A stretch of 15,118 nucleotides of DNA from H111-94 sp034436045 (GTDB lineage Bacteria; Chloroflexota; Ktedonobacteria; Ktedonobacterales; Ktedonobacteraceae). The notes below the pieces were generated by a model that was given only the letters and a program-made list of their open reading frames with translations, was not told the origin of the DNA and made no database searches. The stretch spans positions 1 to 15,118 of the forward strand of contig DAOTVZ010000147.1 of NCBI GenBank assembly GCA_034436045.1, written 5' to 3'. Below are positions 1-6,983 of the stretch, piece after piece. Positions within the stretch are counted from its first letter, which is position 1. Each line of letters starts with the position of its first letter. The translations under genes were made by a program, and so were the position numbers.

Positions 1-228
1 GATGCTGCCAACCGTTTCATGAGTGGCGAGCGGCCAGAGAGTGTGATACAGGGGAGAATGGTAAGCGGTTACTTCAAGGATGATTTAGTACGTTATAATA
101 CTATCACCAATGAGTTTGGGATGATGCGTGCAGATGGGTATATTCGGACATTCTATAGGCCTGTTAATGGCATAGAAGAATTCTGGAAGACGTTGATGCC
201 TAATGGCGTGTTAGATATGAAGCCATAG
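1..228 (+). CDS. 3' end of a polymorphic-toxin C-terminal domain (partial)
   Basis: The frame is open from the first base of the window, so the ATG at 19 is probably internal and this is the last 75 residues of a longer protein. The sequence has the pattern R-x-V-S-G-Y-F-K-D-D-L-V-R-Y-N, then T-N-E-F-G-M-M-R-A-D-G-Y-I-R-T-F-Y-R-P. From memory this resembles a small tip domain on RHS and contact-dependent-inhibition proteins, probably a nuclease of the barnase/EndoU/colicin-type fold; the fold assignment is a guess. The following small gene (311-640) and the RHS stubs further on support a toxin tip, possibly the active tip of a full-length rhs gene upstream of the window. It ends at the TAG at 226-228, 20 bp before a hairpin. 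Confidence 0.6.
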   Translation, partial: DAANRFMSGERPESVIQGRMVSGYFKDDLVRYNTITNEFGMMRADGYIRTFYRPVNGIEEFWKTLMPNGVLDMKP

Positions 229-247
229 TTGGTATCACGTTTGATGA

Positions 248-281
248 TGAGAAGCAAAATTACTTTTAATCTTGCTTCTCA
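248..281 (+). terminator. Hairpin between toxin and immunity genes
   Basis: A perfect 10-bp inverted repeat (248-257 with 272-281, arms TGAGAAGCAA/TTGCTTCTCA) encloses a 14-base loop and is followed by a short T-rich stretch (ttctcttt). It may be a weak terminator or attenuator that reduces transcription from the toxin into the next gene. There is no clean U-tract, so termination is not certain. Confidence 0.4.
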
Positions 282-310
282 TTCTCTTTAAGAGGTAAGA
301 GGGGTTTACC

Positions 311-640
311 ATGAAATACGGAGAGACCACACCGAAAGAAAACGAAATTATCCATGAGTTGCTTGCTCAACAGGGAATTACAACCTATAAGATTATTGTC
401 GATGCTCCTGAAGGAAGCTTGCCAGAAGGCCCATTCCCCAATGACGTTTTTGCGATGTCAGGGTATATTGTGACTAAAACAAACATTTACTACTTCTGGT
501 TAGGTTGGTATGATGGGCATTATACACTTGGTCAGGAAAAGGGTCTTTGGGAAGAAGTTACACTCGACGAGTTAAGCTCTGAAGAACGTGATGTAGTCCT
601 AAAGGCCCGTCAGGAATTGCAAGAGCAAGAAAAATCATAA
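311..640 (+). CDS. Probable immunity protein for the upstream toxin tip
   Basis: This is a 109-residue acidic soluble protein with no signal peptide and no membrane segment. I do not recognise the family. Aromatic-rich stretches (Y-F-W-L-G-W-Y-D-G-H-Y) in the middle and a charged helical C-terminus (S-E-E-R-D-V-V-L-K-A-R-Q-E) fit a small binding protein. The start at 311 is supported by AGAGGGG at 298-304, six bases before the ATG. The case for immunity is positional: it lies 82 bp after a toxin-like C-terminus, on the same strand, and three bases after its stop a truncated RHS core copy begins. That is the usual layout of an rhs tip/immunity pair followed by a displaced orphan tip. Confidence 0.55.
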   Translation: MKYGETTPKENEIIHELLAQQGITTYKIIVDAPEGSLPEGPFPNDVFAMSGYIVTKTNIYYFWLGWYDGHYTLGQEKGLWEEVTLDELSSEERDVVLKARQELQEQEKS

Positions 641-643
641 TAG

Positions 644-864
644 CAACCTGCGTTACAGTGCAGGCAGCATCGGCACGGCCAGAGGCTACACGGGCAGTAC
701 AATGATGTCTTGACGGGGCTGGACTACTATGTGAGCCGCTACTATGATCCCATCATTGGGCGGTTCTTATCGGCGGATGATGTCGAGGGCAACCTGCAAG
801 GAGCCGATCCCTATGCCTACGTGGGCGGCAACCCGGAAACTGAGACCGACCCCACCGGGGAGTT
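644..864 (+). repeat. RHS core direct repeat, copy 1
   Basis: This copy aligns base for base with 3341-3562 apart from scattered substitutions and one deleted G (692-694 region). Both copies start at the same base (caacctgcgttacag) and lose similarity just after the D-P-T-G codons, which is where the variable tips begin. Confidence 0.9.
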
Positions 865-1708
865 CCGCTATGATCCGGCCACCGGTCAGGCTTCCTACCC
901 CAGCATAGCGCCAAATGTATCCTCAGCGGTGTTCCAGTACAATGCCCCACCGCTTGCCCCAGTGTCTGTACCAGTGGTTCCTCCTGTGAAACCCAGGTCT
1001 CTTGTTTGCCCTTGCATCACTGCCGCTCCCCCTCCGATTGTGAACACTCTCAACAAAGTGTCAAATGCAGGTGCAGCCATAAAATTCGGCGCTCTCGCAC
1101 CAAAACTTGTTATTGATGGCCTCATTCTGAGGAAAGGAGCGGCGACCCTTTCTGATGCGATGGGAGGCTTCTCCACTAAACTTCCGCTTGTCGATAATGA
1201 GACTTTCTGGGAGAAAATGGGCGTGCCAAATACCGCTCATGGTAGCATACAGGAACAACTGAGAAGAACCAGCGTTCCCGTTGAAGACGTCGCCGGGTTT
1301 CTAGGACATATAGCTAATCTTGGTGCTGCTATCTACGCGGTCGCAGATATAGGAAGTCAACTAACAAGCGGCCATCCTGATGTATTAGACTCACTGTCTG
1401 ATATAGCCGCCTTGGGGTCTCTAGCAGCGTATTATACGGCTCAAGCACTCAAAGACAAATATCCAGTAGAGAATCTACTTCTCCTGTCTGATGGTCTTGC
1501 ACTTGCATCTTTCGCATTTAGCGCGATAGATTTTGTAAAGCAGGCGACTAGTAATGAGGGAGACAATAATGGAGGAAATTCGAGAGGGTCTGGCGGGAGT
1601 GGAGGTGGCTTACCCCCTCTTCCACCTACAGTTCCTCCTCTTATTCCCCAACCGGCTTATCATCAGCCACCATCTCCGCCTGTTCTAGTTCCAGGGCTTA
1701 ATATATAG
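644..1708 (+). pseudogene. Orphan RHS C-terminal tip, 5'-truncated and frameshifted core
   Basis: The RHS-associated core is recognisable (G-L-D-Y-Y-V-S-R-Y-Y-D-P-I-I-G-R-F-L-S-A-D-D, ending at D-P-T-G). It begins abruptly at 644, just after the previous stop codon, with no start codon or ribosome site. Compared with the copy at 3341, one G is missing from the run at 692-694. The first residues (N-L-R-Y-S-A-G-S-I-G-T-A-R-G-Y-T) are thus out of frame with the rest; the clean frame runs from about 701, and its only start-like codon is the TTG at 710. After the core there is a tip of about 280 residues with four hydrophobic, alanine/leucine-rich helices and a proline/glycine-rich tail. No nuclease motif is seen. 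It could be a pore-forming or membrane-acting toxin, or a tip lacking its final effector. It is probably silent unless recombined onto an intact rhs gene. Confidence 0.75.
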
Positions 1709-1717
1709 TTATGTCGT

Positions 1718-1737
1718 TTGCCAGAATATTCTGGCAA
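1718..1737. terminator. Perfect 20-bp palindrome after orphan tip 1
   Basis: The arms TTGCCAGAAT and ATTCTGGCAA abut with no loop, nine bases after the stop codon of the orphan tip. It could be a hairpin that stabilises or ends the transcript, or a dyad binding site. There is no run of T after it. Confidence 0.35.
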
Positions 1738-1745
1738 TTGTTCCC

Positions 1746-1782
1746 TCACCTGAAGATTCTATAGAGTAGAACCTTCAGGTGA
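1746..1782. terminator. Hairpin following orphan tip 1
   Basis: A 10-bp perfect stem (1746-1755 with 1773-1782, TCACCTGAAG/CTTCAGGTGA) continues, after one mismatch, with five more pairs (1757-1761 with 1767-1771) around a five-base loop. The bases that follow are A-rich on the + strand, so it is not a canonical intrinsic terminator. With the palindrome just before it, it is the likely transcript end of the RHS tip. Confidence 0.45.
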
Positions 1783-2040
1783 TGATAACAAAAAAGGTTA
1801 TTCTCAGTTTATTATATTTTAATTATCTCTAATAAAAAATTGAGAAATGCCTCAAATCACCTTGAAAACGTTTTTTAAAAAAATCTCTTTAAGCATGCTA
1901 GATGAGGAAAAACCTGACAAGGAAGGCTACCTCAGCTTTCACAAATATCACGTTTCTATAGATTTCAGAATCTGCGAAGGAATTTTACTCTTAAAAAGAG
2001 ATCACAGTATCTCGTTAATAATATTGAGGAGGATATATCC

Positions 2041-2427
2041 ATGTTTTCATACTTCTTCTCTCTCGACCCTGCTATCACTTTTGGTTTGTTATTTCTGGCG
2101 GGCCTCTTGGTGTGGCTTATAGTCACTCTCATCAGGGTTCTTTTTGAAGTTTCCCACACGAGTTTGGAGAGGGCATCTGTTGCTGCTAGAGATACCAGAG
2201 GTATACGCCCTCTCATTGGTGCATTGATTCTGGTTGACGTGATCAGTCTGATACCAGGTGGCCCCTTATACGCTCAATTTTCAGTACGAATCATCATTAT
2301 TGCTGTAGCATCAGTCAATGCCTTCTTCTTGCTTATTATTGGTTTTAGAATAGCTCATGTGCTGCTGAGTAAGCGAAGAGTAAGGGAACTCACGCAGCAT
2401 GGTTCACAGGAGGAGAATCGCTACTAA
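2041..2427 (+). CDS. Small three-helix membrane protein, possible immunity protein
   Basis: This 128-residue protein has three hydrophobic segments (about residues 12-35, 57-72 and 83-109), a basic loop between the first two, and a basic then polar C-terminal tail. I do not recognise a family. The start is firm: AGGAGG at 2027-2032 lies eight bases upstream of the ATG. It is the first gene after the hydrophobic RHS tip at 644-1708. Immunity proteins against membrane-acting toxins are often small integral membrane proteins, so a role as its immunity partner is reasonable but only inferred. It could equally be an unrelated small membrane protein trapped in the array. Confidence 0.55.
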   Translation: MFSYFFSLDPAITFGLLFLAGLLVWLIVTLIRVLFEVSHTSLERASVAARDTRGIRPLIGALILVDVISLIPGGPLYAQFSVRIIIIAVASVNAFFLLIIGFRIAHVLLSKRRVRELTQHGSQEENRY

Positions 2428-2521
2428 AAAGTCCTATATTAATATCGTCTCTTTGAGCAGGGAGAATGTTTTGCGTTCAATACATTAATAAACAGATGTT
2501 TGACAATCCAGGACAGTAGAA

Positions 2522-3085
2522 ATGTATCTGGATCGTGTCAAAAAGCGACTTGACGAACTACACACACTTCCTCCCGTCGAACTGAAACCATGCACGGAGG
2601 AAGAGATTGTGGAACTGGAGCAGCGTCTCGGTGTGAAGTTGCCACAAGCTTACAGAGAATATCTGCTCTGGATGGGTCATGGTGGAGGCAGCTTCACCGT
2701 TGGCACTGAGTGCTTGTATGAAGATCTGCCCCAAATCCAACACTGGGCCAGGGAACTGTTGGAAGAAGATCAGTTTCCGCTGAAGCTACCAGAGGATGCC
2801 TTCGTGTTTGAAATGCATCAGGGCTATACCTTCAACTTCTTCCGCCTCTCCGAGGGCGACGACCCGCCTGTCTACACCTATGAGGAAGACAGTGGGCAAA
2901 CCTCCTTTACCGAGGTCTATCCCCGCTATAGTGACGCGATGATGGCCTGGATTGAAAATCATGCCAAGATTATCGCTTATCTTGCTGAGGGTTGGGAACA
3001 GGGAGATCGCCCTGCTGTACCTACAACACAAAGAAGCGTCGAATACTACCTGGAGGGATTACAAGAGCGGTATCGCAACGAGTAG
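2522..3085 (+). CDS. SMI1/KNR4-family protein (immunity type)
   Basis: This 187-residue soluble protein carries the SMI1/KNR4 fold signature. It has an N-terminal helix followed by T-E-E-E-I-V-E-L-E-Q-R-L-G-V-K-L-P-Q-A-Y-R-E-Y-L-L-W-M-G (residues 25-52), then G-G-G and the strand-rich middle with Y-T-Y-E-E-D and a late S-D-A-M-M-A-W-I helix. In bacteria this superfamily is a common immunity protein in polymorphic toxin systems and often pairs with HNH-type nucleases. No such toxin lies directly upstream; the nearest HNH toxin is encoded downstream (3186-4376). It may be the immunity gene of a lost tip or give extra protection against that toxin. A modest ribosome site (AGGACA, about 2510) precedes the ATG. 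Confidence 0.85.
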   Translation: MYLDRVKKRLDELHTLPPVELKPCTEEEIVELEQRLGVKLPQAYREYLLWMGHGGGSFTVGTECLYEDLPQIQHWARELLEEDQFPLKLPEDAFVFEMHQGYTFNFFRLSEGDDPPVYTYEEDSGQTSFTEVYPRYSDAMMAWIENHAKIIAYLAEGWEQGDRPAVPTTQRSVEYYLEGLQERYRNE

Positions 3086-3185
3086 TGGACATTGCCTCGT
3101 AGACGACAAGGAGGGAGAAAGGTCTATCGATGTGATACCCCGCTCATAAGGGGTGAAGATCTCGTGGTAGGGTGCTGTTCTAGCT

Positions 3186-4376
3186 ATGACGCTGGAAGAG
3201 CCACGCTGCCACGACATTTTCTTCTCCCGCCTGGGTGGCCTGCTCATCGGCTCCGACACCTTGCCACCGTTGGTGCCCGCCATCAGTCCCACGGCGGGCA
3301 GTACCCAGATGTTGGGCAACCAGCTCTATGGGCCGTATGGCAACCTGCGTTACAGTGCAGGCAGCATCGGCACGGCAAAGGGGTTCACGGGGCAATACAA
3401 CGATGCCTTGACGGGGCTGGACTACTATGTGAGCCGCTCCTACGATCCTATCATTGGGCGTTTCTTATCGGCGGATGATGTGGAAGGCAATCTGCAAGGA
3501 GCGGACCCTTACGCTTATGTGAGCGGCAACCCGGAGACCGATACCGACCCCACCGGGGAGTTTCTTTACGACCCCTACACTGGCCAGGGAGCTTATACCA
3601 GCCCCACACCAGGGGTGGCACCTGTGATTTTCCAATACACGGTTCCTCATAGGTACGCGCCACCTGTACAGGCCCATCTTAAACTGCCAACATTGACTAA
3701 AGTGCCGACGGCAACACGCAATACCAATAACAACACGCTAGACCCTGGGCCATGTGCTTATCTCGGTTGTAAGGCGGGGGCCTTAGTTCAGACGACAGAG
3801 ACTCGTTGGGTACCACAGACCATCACCGTCACCCACTGGCACACAGTTTGCATCTTCATCTGTATGACAATGCCCTATACAACCTCTGTCACAGTATGGA
3901 GGCCAGTACAGGTACATGGGGTAGCACCCGTAACGCTCTGTCCTCTTCCCTACGACTGCTCCGATGATAATGGCTCAGGTAACAGGAACAACCGACAGCG
4001 TGAGGGGGTACTGACAAGTAGTGATGAAGGCGGAAGTAATGGAGCAGATGAAACATCTGGCCCTGTCAACAGTCATGGAGTACCATATCCAGTTATCATA
4101 GACCCCCGCACAGGAGAACCTGTGCCATTTCCCGATGGAGCAACCGAACGAATACCACGTGGAGATAGGGTTCCTTGGAACGGAACCCTGAGAAGGCAAT
4201 TTATAAAGGCTTGGGAAGAAGCGGGTTATGAAGCACTGAATTGGGCTGATTATGAGATTCATCATATTCTTCCCAGAGAATTTGGTGGTACGAACGACTT
4301 CTGGAATCTCGTTCCTGTAGAGTCAAACTACCATCGGCAAGTTATCAGTCCGTGGTGGGCTGGTTTTAAACCCTAA
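3186..4376 (+). CDS. Orphan RHS tip with C-terminal HNH nuclease toxin
   Basis: Residues 1-45 are a short remnant of the RHS core (Q-L-Y-G-P-Y-G-N). The RHS-associated core follows to D-P-T-G, near residue 126, then a spacer rich in Thr, Pro and Cys, then a hydrophilic linker. The toxin is the last 80 or so residues. It has an HNH pattern: H359-H360 in I-H-H-I-L-P-R-E-F-G-G-T, N374 in F-W-N-L-V-P-V, and H383 near S-P-W-W-A-G-F at the end. These match the metal-binding and catalytic positions of HNH/colicin-type DNases. A full rhs gene is over 1000 residues, so this is a displaced tip. No ribosome site is seen before the ATG at 3186, and that start is uncertain. The gene at 4513 is its likely immunity partner. 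Confidence 0.85.
   Translation: MTLEEPRCHDIFFSRLGGLLIGSDTLPPLVPAISPTAGSTQMLGNQLYGPYGNLRYSAGSIGTAKGFTGQYNDALTGLDYYVSRSYDPIIGRFLSADDVEGNLQGADPYAYVSGNPETDTDPTGEFLYDPYTGQGAYTSPTPGVAPVIFQYTVPHRYAPPVQAHLKLPTLTKVPTATRNTNNNTLDPGPCAYLGCKAGALVQTTETRWVPQTITVTHWHTVCIFICMTMPYTTSVTVWRPVQVHGVAPVTLCPLPYDCSDDNGSGNRNNRQREGVLTSSDEGGSNGADETSGPVNSHGVPYPVIIDPRTGEPVPFPDGATERIPRGDRVPWNGTLRRQFIKAWEEAGYEALNWADYEIHHILPREFGGTNDFWNLVPVESNYHRQVISPWWAGFKP
3341..3562 (+). repeat. RHS core direct repeat, copy 2
   Basis: This is the intact-frame counterpart of 644-864. It encodes N-L-R-Y-S-A-G-S-I-G-T-A-K-G-F-T-G-Q-Y-N-D through D-P-T-G-E-F. Third-position changes dominate between the copies, which indicates past selection on the protein. 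Confidence 0.9.
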
Positions 4377-4401
4377 ATCCCATCATCTTGTACAAGTCAG
4401 T

Positions 4402-4448
4402 CTTGTTTACAAGAGCATTAGCTCTTCTCTATAGCTCTTGTAAACAAG
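4402..4448. terminator. Strong 15-bp stem-loop between HNH tip and next gene
   Basis: The arms 4402-4416 and 4434-4448 are perfectly complementary over 15 bases with a 17-base loop, 25 bp after the toxin's stop codon. No U-tract follows (cttcacc), so it may be a processing or attenuation hairpin rather than a classical terminator. Confidence 0.5.
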
Positions 4449-4512
4449 GCTTCACCAATATGCTATAGTGGTACAAAGTATCTTGATCTACAAAATTGGG
4501 AAGGAGAACGGA

Positions 4513-5340
4513 ATGGAGTTGCTACAGTTTGCATTACATGAAATATTACGAGCAAGTGCGTTACGCCATCTTGCGGACGTAATAGAAAAGAAGGCGTTGC
4601 CCTCTATCAGGTTGCGAGCGAAGAGAGTGGATGAAAGTCTACTCAAACCAGGCGAGACAAAGTTTGGAGGCACACCGGATCTTCCGCAAGGAGTTTCGTG
4701 GCCGGTCTCTGATGGCATACCGCTTCCATTTATTGCGCAAATAAATCTCTCTACTGTTGCTCCTTATGATATGAAGCAAGTTCTGCCACAGAATGGACAT
4801 CTGTATTTTTTCCTGGATGTTGACGCTTATTTTGATAAGCTTAGCTCAGGAAAAACATATCAGAATACATACTACGTCTTCTATCATTCAGATTCATTGC
4901 AATATCTGCATCGCTCAACCTTTCCTGCTCAGCTTCAAAGAAGATATCACTCATGTGAAGTTCTCTGCACTACTGAAATGACGCTTCCCGATTACAGCAG
5001 GTTTGACCCAACGACGTTTGAACGCTGCGGCTTCACAGCACCTCTTTCCGAAGAAGAAGAAGAGGCATATGATATTATAAAAGCTCAACTTTCCTGGACG
5101 GCAGCATTAAAATATCATCTTCCTCTTCATCGGCTGCTTGGGCATCCTGATAACGTTCAATGGGATATGTACTCAGAACTAGGAGGAACGCCAGAGGATT
5201 GGACACTCCTTCTTCAAATAGACTCTGATGATGCTCCAGATATGGAATGGGGAGATACAGGCCGCATCTACTTTTGGATTGCAACGAAGGATTTACTACG
5301 GCACGATTTTACTCATATACAGTTCATCCTACAAAGTTAA
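4513..5340 (+). CDS. DUF1963 (YwqG-type) protein, probable immunity to the HNH toxin
   Basis: The protein has 275 residues. The family signature is clear: K-F-G-G-T-P-D-L-P-Q-G-V-S-W-P (about residues 50-64), then P-L-P-F-I-A-Q-I-N-L, then G-H-L-Y-F-F-L-D. Near the C-terminus are L-G-G-T-P-E-D-W-T-L-L-L-Q-I-D-S-D and M-E-W-G-D-T-G-R-I-Y-F-W-I, the repeated SUFU-like strand pattern seen in DUF1963. Family members are found beside polymorphic toxins as immunity proteins. The start at 4513 is preferred over the upstream GTG at 4468 because AAGGAG (4501-4506) lies six bases before it. It directly follows the HNH toxin tip, so it is the best candidate antidote; that pairing is inferred. Confidence 0.85.
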   Translation: MELLQFALHEILRASALRHLADVIEKKALPSIRLRAKRVDESLLKPGETKFGGTPDLPQGVSWPVSDGIPLPFIAQINLSTVAPYDMKQVLPQNGHLYFFLDVDAYFDKLSSGKTYQNTYYVFYHSDSLQYLHRSTFPAQLQRRYHSCEVLCTTEMTLPDYSRFDPTTFERCGFTAPLSEEEEEAYDIIKAQLSWTAALKYHLPLHRLLGHPDNVQWDMYSELGGTPEDWTLLLQIDSDDAPDMEWGDTGRIYFWIATKDLLRHDFTHIQFILQS

Positions 5341-5684
5341 GATAACGTGAGTTCTGTTTAAGACAAACCGATCAAGTCGCTAAGAGGGCGTGTTCATCGA
5401 GATGCAAATCTGGCTTTTTGTCTTGATGGCTGTAGGCAATAAGCTCAGCGATCAAATGACGACAATTGATGGGGCTGCGGCGACGGGTACAGCCCCATTA
5501 ACTGGTGAAAAAGGAGGAGGGCCTGAAGAAACCAGGCGTTCGTTGGCATGCTTTGAGTATGCAAACAAATAAAGAACCGAGGAAGAGAAGGTGCAACAAG
5601 GGAAGGTGACGTAAGTATAATATACTATATAAGTATATTATTGTCAGCTTAATTTTTTCAAGAGCATCATAACACATGCACTGG
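5341..5684. other. Intergenic region between toxin array and - strand operon, 344 bp
   Basis: I see no supportable gene. It contains a 9-bp hairpin (5469-5477 with 5490-5498, ATGGGGCTG/CAGCCCCAT) and an AT-rich hairpin (5618-5626 with 5632-5640) between two converging gene sets. A short open frame at 5390-5572 has no ribosome site and no recognisable motif. Confidence 0.55.
5618..5640. terminator. AT-rich hairpin between convergent genes
   Basis: A 9-bp stem (TAATATACT/AGTATATTA) with a five-base loop is followed on the + strand by ttgtcagcttaatttttt, a T-run at 5651-5656. It sits 45 bp past the stop codon of the last - strand gene. It may terminate one or both converging transcripts; the stem is weak because it is nearly all A-T. 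Confidence 0.35.
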
Positions 5685-6050
5685 TTACGTGACGGGCCGT
5701 GCCTCATAGTAGCTAATATAGGGCAGACGGCGCACGAAGGCGCTGAGGTAGTTAGGGTCGCCGGGTCGGATAGTGACAACGCCGAAGTAGCACATGTTCT
5801 CTTCGGGGAATGGGTCGTAATCGTCGTCGTTCTGTTCTCCCCCCGGCCCAGGGATCGGCTCGCGCACGGTGATCTCGCGTTGCAGCAATTTTCTGAGCTG
5901 AGCGATGGCCTGTGGGTCGCCTTCATCATCAATCGTGCCGTCGCTATGCAGCCAGGCTACCAGTCGCCCGCTCTTGAGGTCGTGAATGGCGTACATTGCC
6001 GGTATCTCCTGCTCTCGTCCCTGGACGAAATTGAACTGTTCATTGTTCAT
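5685..6050 (-). CDS. Hypothetical small soluble protein, last gene of the Mo-enzyme operon
   Basis: This is a 121-residue acidic protein with no signal peptide, membrane segment or cysteine cluster (one Cys). I do not recognise it. The N-terminal half reads as a short strand-turn-strand unit (Y-A-I-H-D-L-K-S-G-R-L-V-A-W-L-H-S-D-G-T-I), followed by a helix, an acidic loop (N-D-D-D-Y-D-P-F) and a final strand-rich part (C-Y-F-G-V-V-T-I-R-P-G). The ATG at 6048-6050 is preferred over the GTG just upstream, because AGAGGT (6058-6063) sits seven bases from it. It lies 41 bp after the HPP gene on the same strand, so it is probably co-transcribed. A role in the complex is only a guess. Confidence 0.65.
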   Translation of the reverse strand: MNNEQFNFVQGREQEIPAMYAIHDLKSGRLVAWLHSDGTIDDEGDPQAIAQLRKLLQREITVREPIPGPGGEQNDDDYDPFPEENMCYFGVVTIRPGDPNYLSAFVRRLPYISYYEARPVT

Positions 6051-6091
6051 CACATTTACCTCTATTTTCTCACGTTTGCACCTGACATGGC

Positions 6092-6892
6092 TTAGCGCAT
6101 CTCTTTCTCACGTTCCTCGCGCTGCTCCTCGGCCTCAACTTTTTTGATTTCTTTGTCTATTTTCTTACCAATATTCTGGCCTTCGGGGTCTTTAGCGGGG
6201 TTCCAGAGCGGATAGGGGATGCCTGCGAGCCGGTTGATGGTGAATGCCTGGCAGGTGAGCAGCAGAACGGCCAGCATCAGCAGCGCCAGTTGCCAGGGTT
6301 TGGTCAGCAGACCCAGCGAGATGATCAGCGTGGTCGCGCCCGCCGGTGGGTGGGGCGATTTGAAGAACACCATTAGTCCGGCGGTCAGGCCGAGCGAGAG
6401 CGCGGCTGCGATGACGCGCGGCCAGGTGACACCGACTGAGAGTGCCGGCCCGGCATTTGTTAGACCGGTCAGCATCAGGCTCAGGTAGCCCGCGCAGACG
6501 CCGATGAAGTGGCCAATGATGGTGTTGCGTGGCGAAGCGGCGGGTGCGGTTGGCGTATAGAAGAACAGGAAGGCGGTCGGGCCGAGAGAAGGGAAGATAA
6601 ACGGCGAGTGCGTCACCAGAGCCAGAATCGACATCAGGCCGATGCTGATGCAGCCGTTGATGAAGCCAAAGATGGAGAGGACGGTGATGCGCGAATAATG
6701 TTCCATCAGCCAGGGCAGACGCAGGCGCATGAAGAGGCCGCGCAGAATGTCGGACATTTCACCGCCGATGGGGTGTGCCTCATCAATTCGATAACGTGGT
6801 CTCGGTACGTCTGCGTAGGCCGAGAAGATGGTTTGTGAGGGCCGTGTGGGAGACCTGGAGCCGTCCTGGTTTTGTGGTTGTTCTTCGTCCAT
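6092..6892 (-). CDS. HPP-family integral membrane protein
   Basis: The 266-residue protein has about five or six membrane segments between residues 69 and 218. It carries the family signatures P-S-L-G-P-T-A-F-L-F-F (residues 101-111) and S-P-H-P-P-A-G-A-T-T-L-I (179-190), the latter giving the HPP name. The N-terminus (1-60) is polar and proline-rich; the C-terminus (240-266) is a highly charged Lys/Glu helix, both probably cytoplasmic. HPP proteins in plants and cyanobacteria have been linked to nitrite transport. That fits the nitrate-reductase-like enzyme encoded upstream, but the substrate here is not shown by the sequence. A 91-bp gap separates it from the preceding gene, so it could also have its own promoter. 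Confidence 0.88.
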   Translation of the reverse strand: MDEEQPQNQDGSRSPTRPSQTIFSAYADVPRPRYRIDEAHPIGGEMSDILRGLFMRLRLPWLMEHYSRITVLSIFGFINGCISIGLMSILALVTHSPFIFPSLGPTAFLFFYTPTAPAASPRNTIIGHFIGVCAGYLSLMLTGLTNAGPALSVGVTWPRVIAAALSLGLTAGLMVFFKSPHPPAGATTLIISLGLLTKPWQLALLMLAVLLLTCQAFTINRLAGIPYPLWNPAKDPEGQNIGKKIDKEIKKVEAEEQREEREKEMR

Positions 6893-6983
6893 AATATATT
6901 CTCTCTTGCCTCTGTGTTCTTGCAGAGCCTCTCAAATTCTGTAAAAACAGGATTATAGTGTTTCTAAAGAATTGTTGGTCATG

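Larger units (their letters stand above)
1709..2040 (+). other. AT-rich intergenic region, 332 bp
   Basis: It holds the two hairpins listed separately and then a very AT-rich stretch (about 1783-1880) with poly-A and poly-T tracts. The strong ribosome site of the next gene is at 2027-2032. I see no convincing gene. An open frame starting at 1847 runs through the next gene's start in another frame and has no ribosome site. Confidence 0.6.

Noticed and set aside
1847..2122. A 91-codon open frame before the small membrane protein gene
   Set aside because: It has no ribosome site, overlaps the next gene in another frame and has AT-rich low-complexity composition.
5390..5572. A 60-codon open frame in the gap between the toxin array and the - strand operon
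   Set aside because: No ribosome site, no homology I recognise and no operon context; its last part lies in a hairpin region.
6935..6954. An 8-bp hairpin upstream of the HPP gene as a terminator
   Set aside because: The stem is short with a G-T pair and is not followed by a T-run on the - strand, so it is too weak to call.
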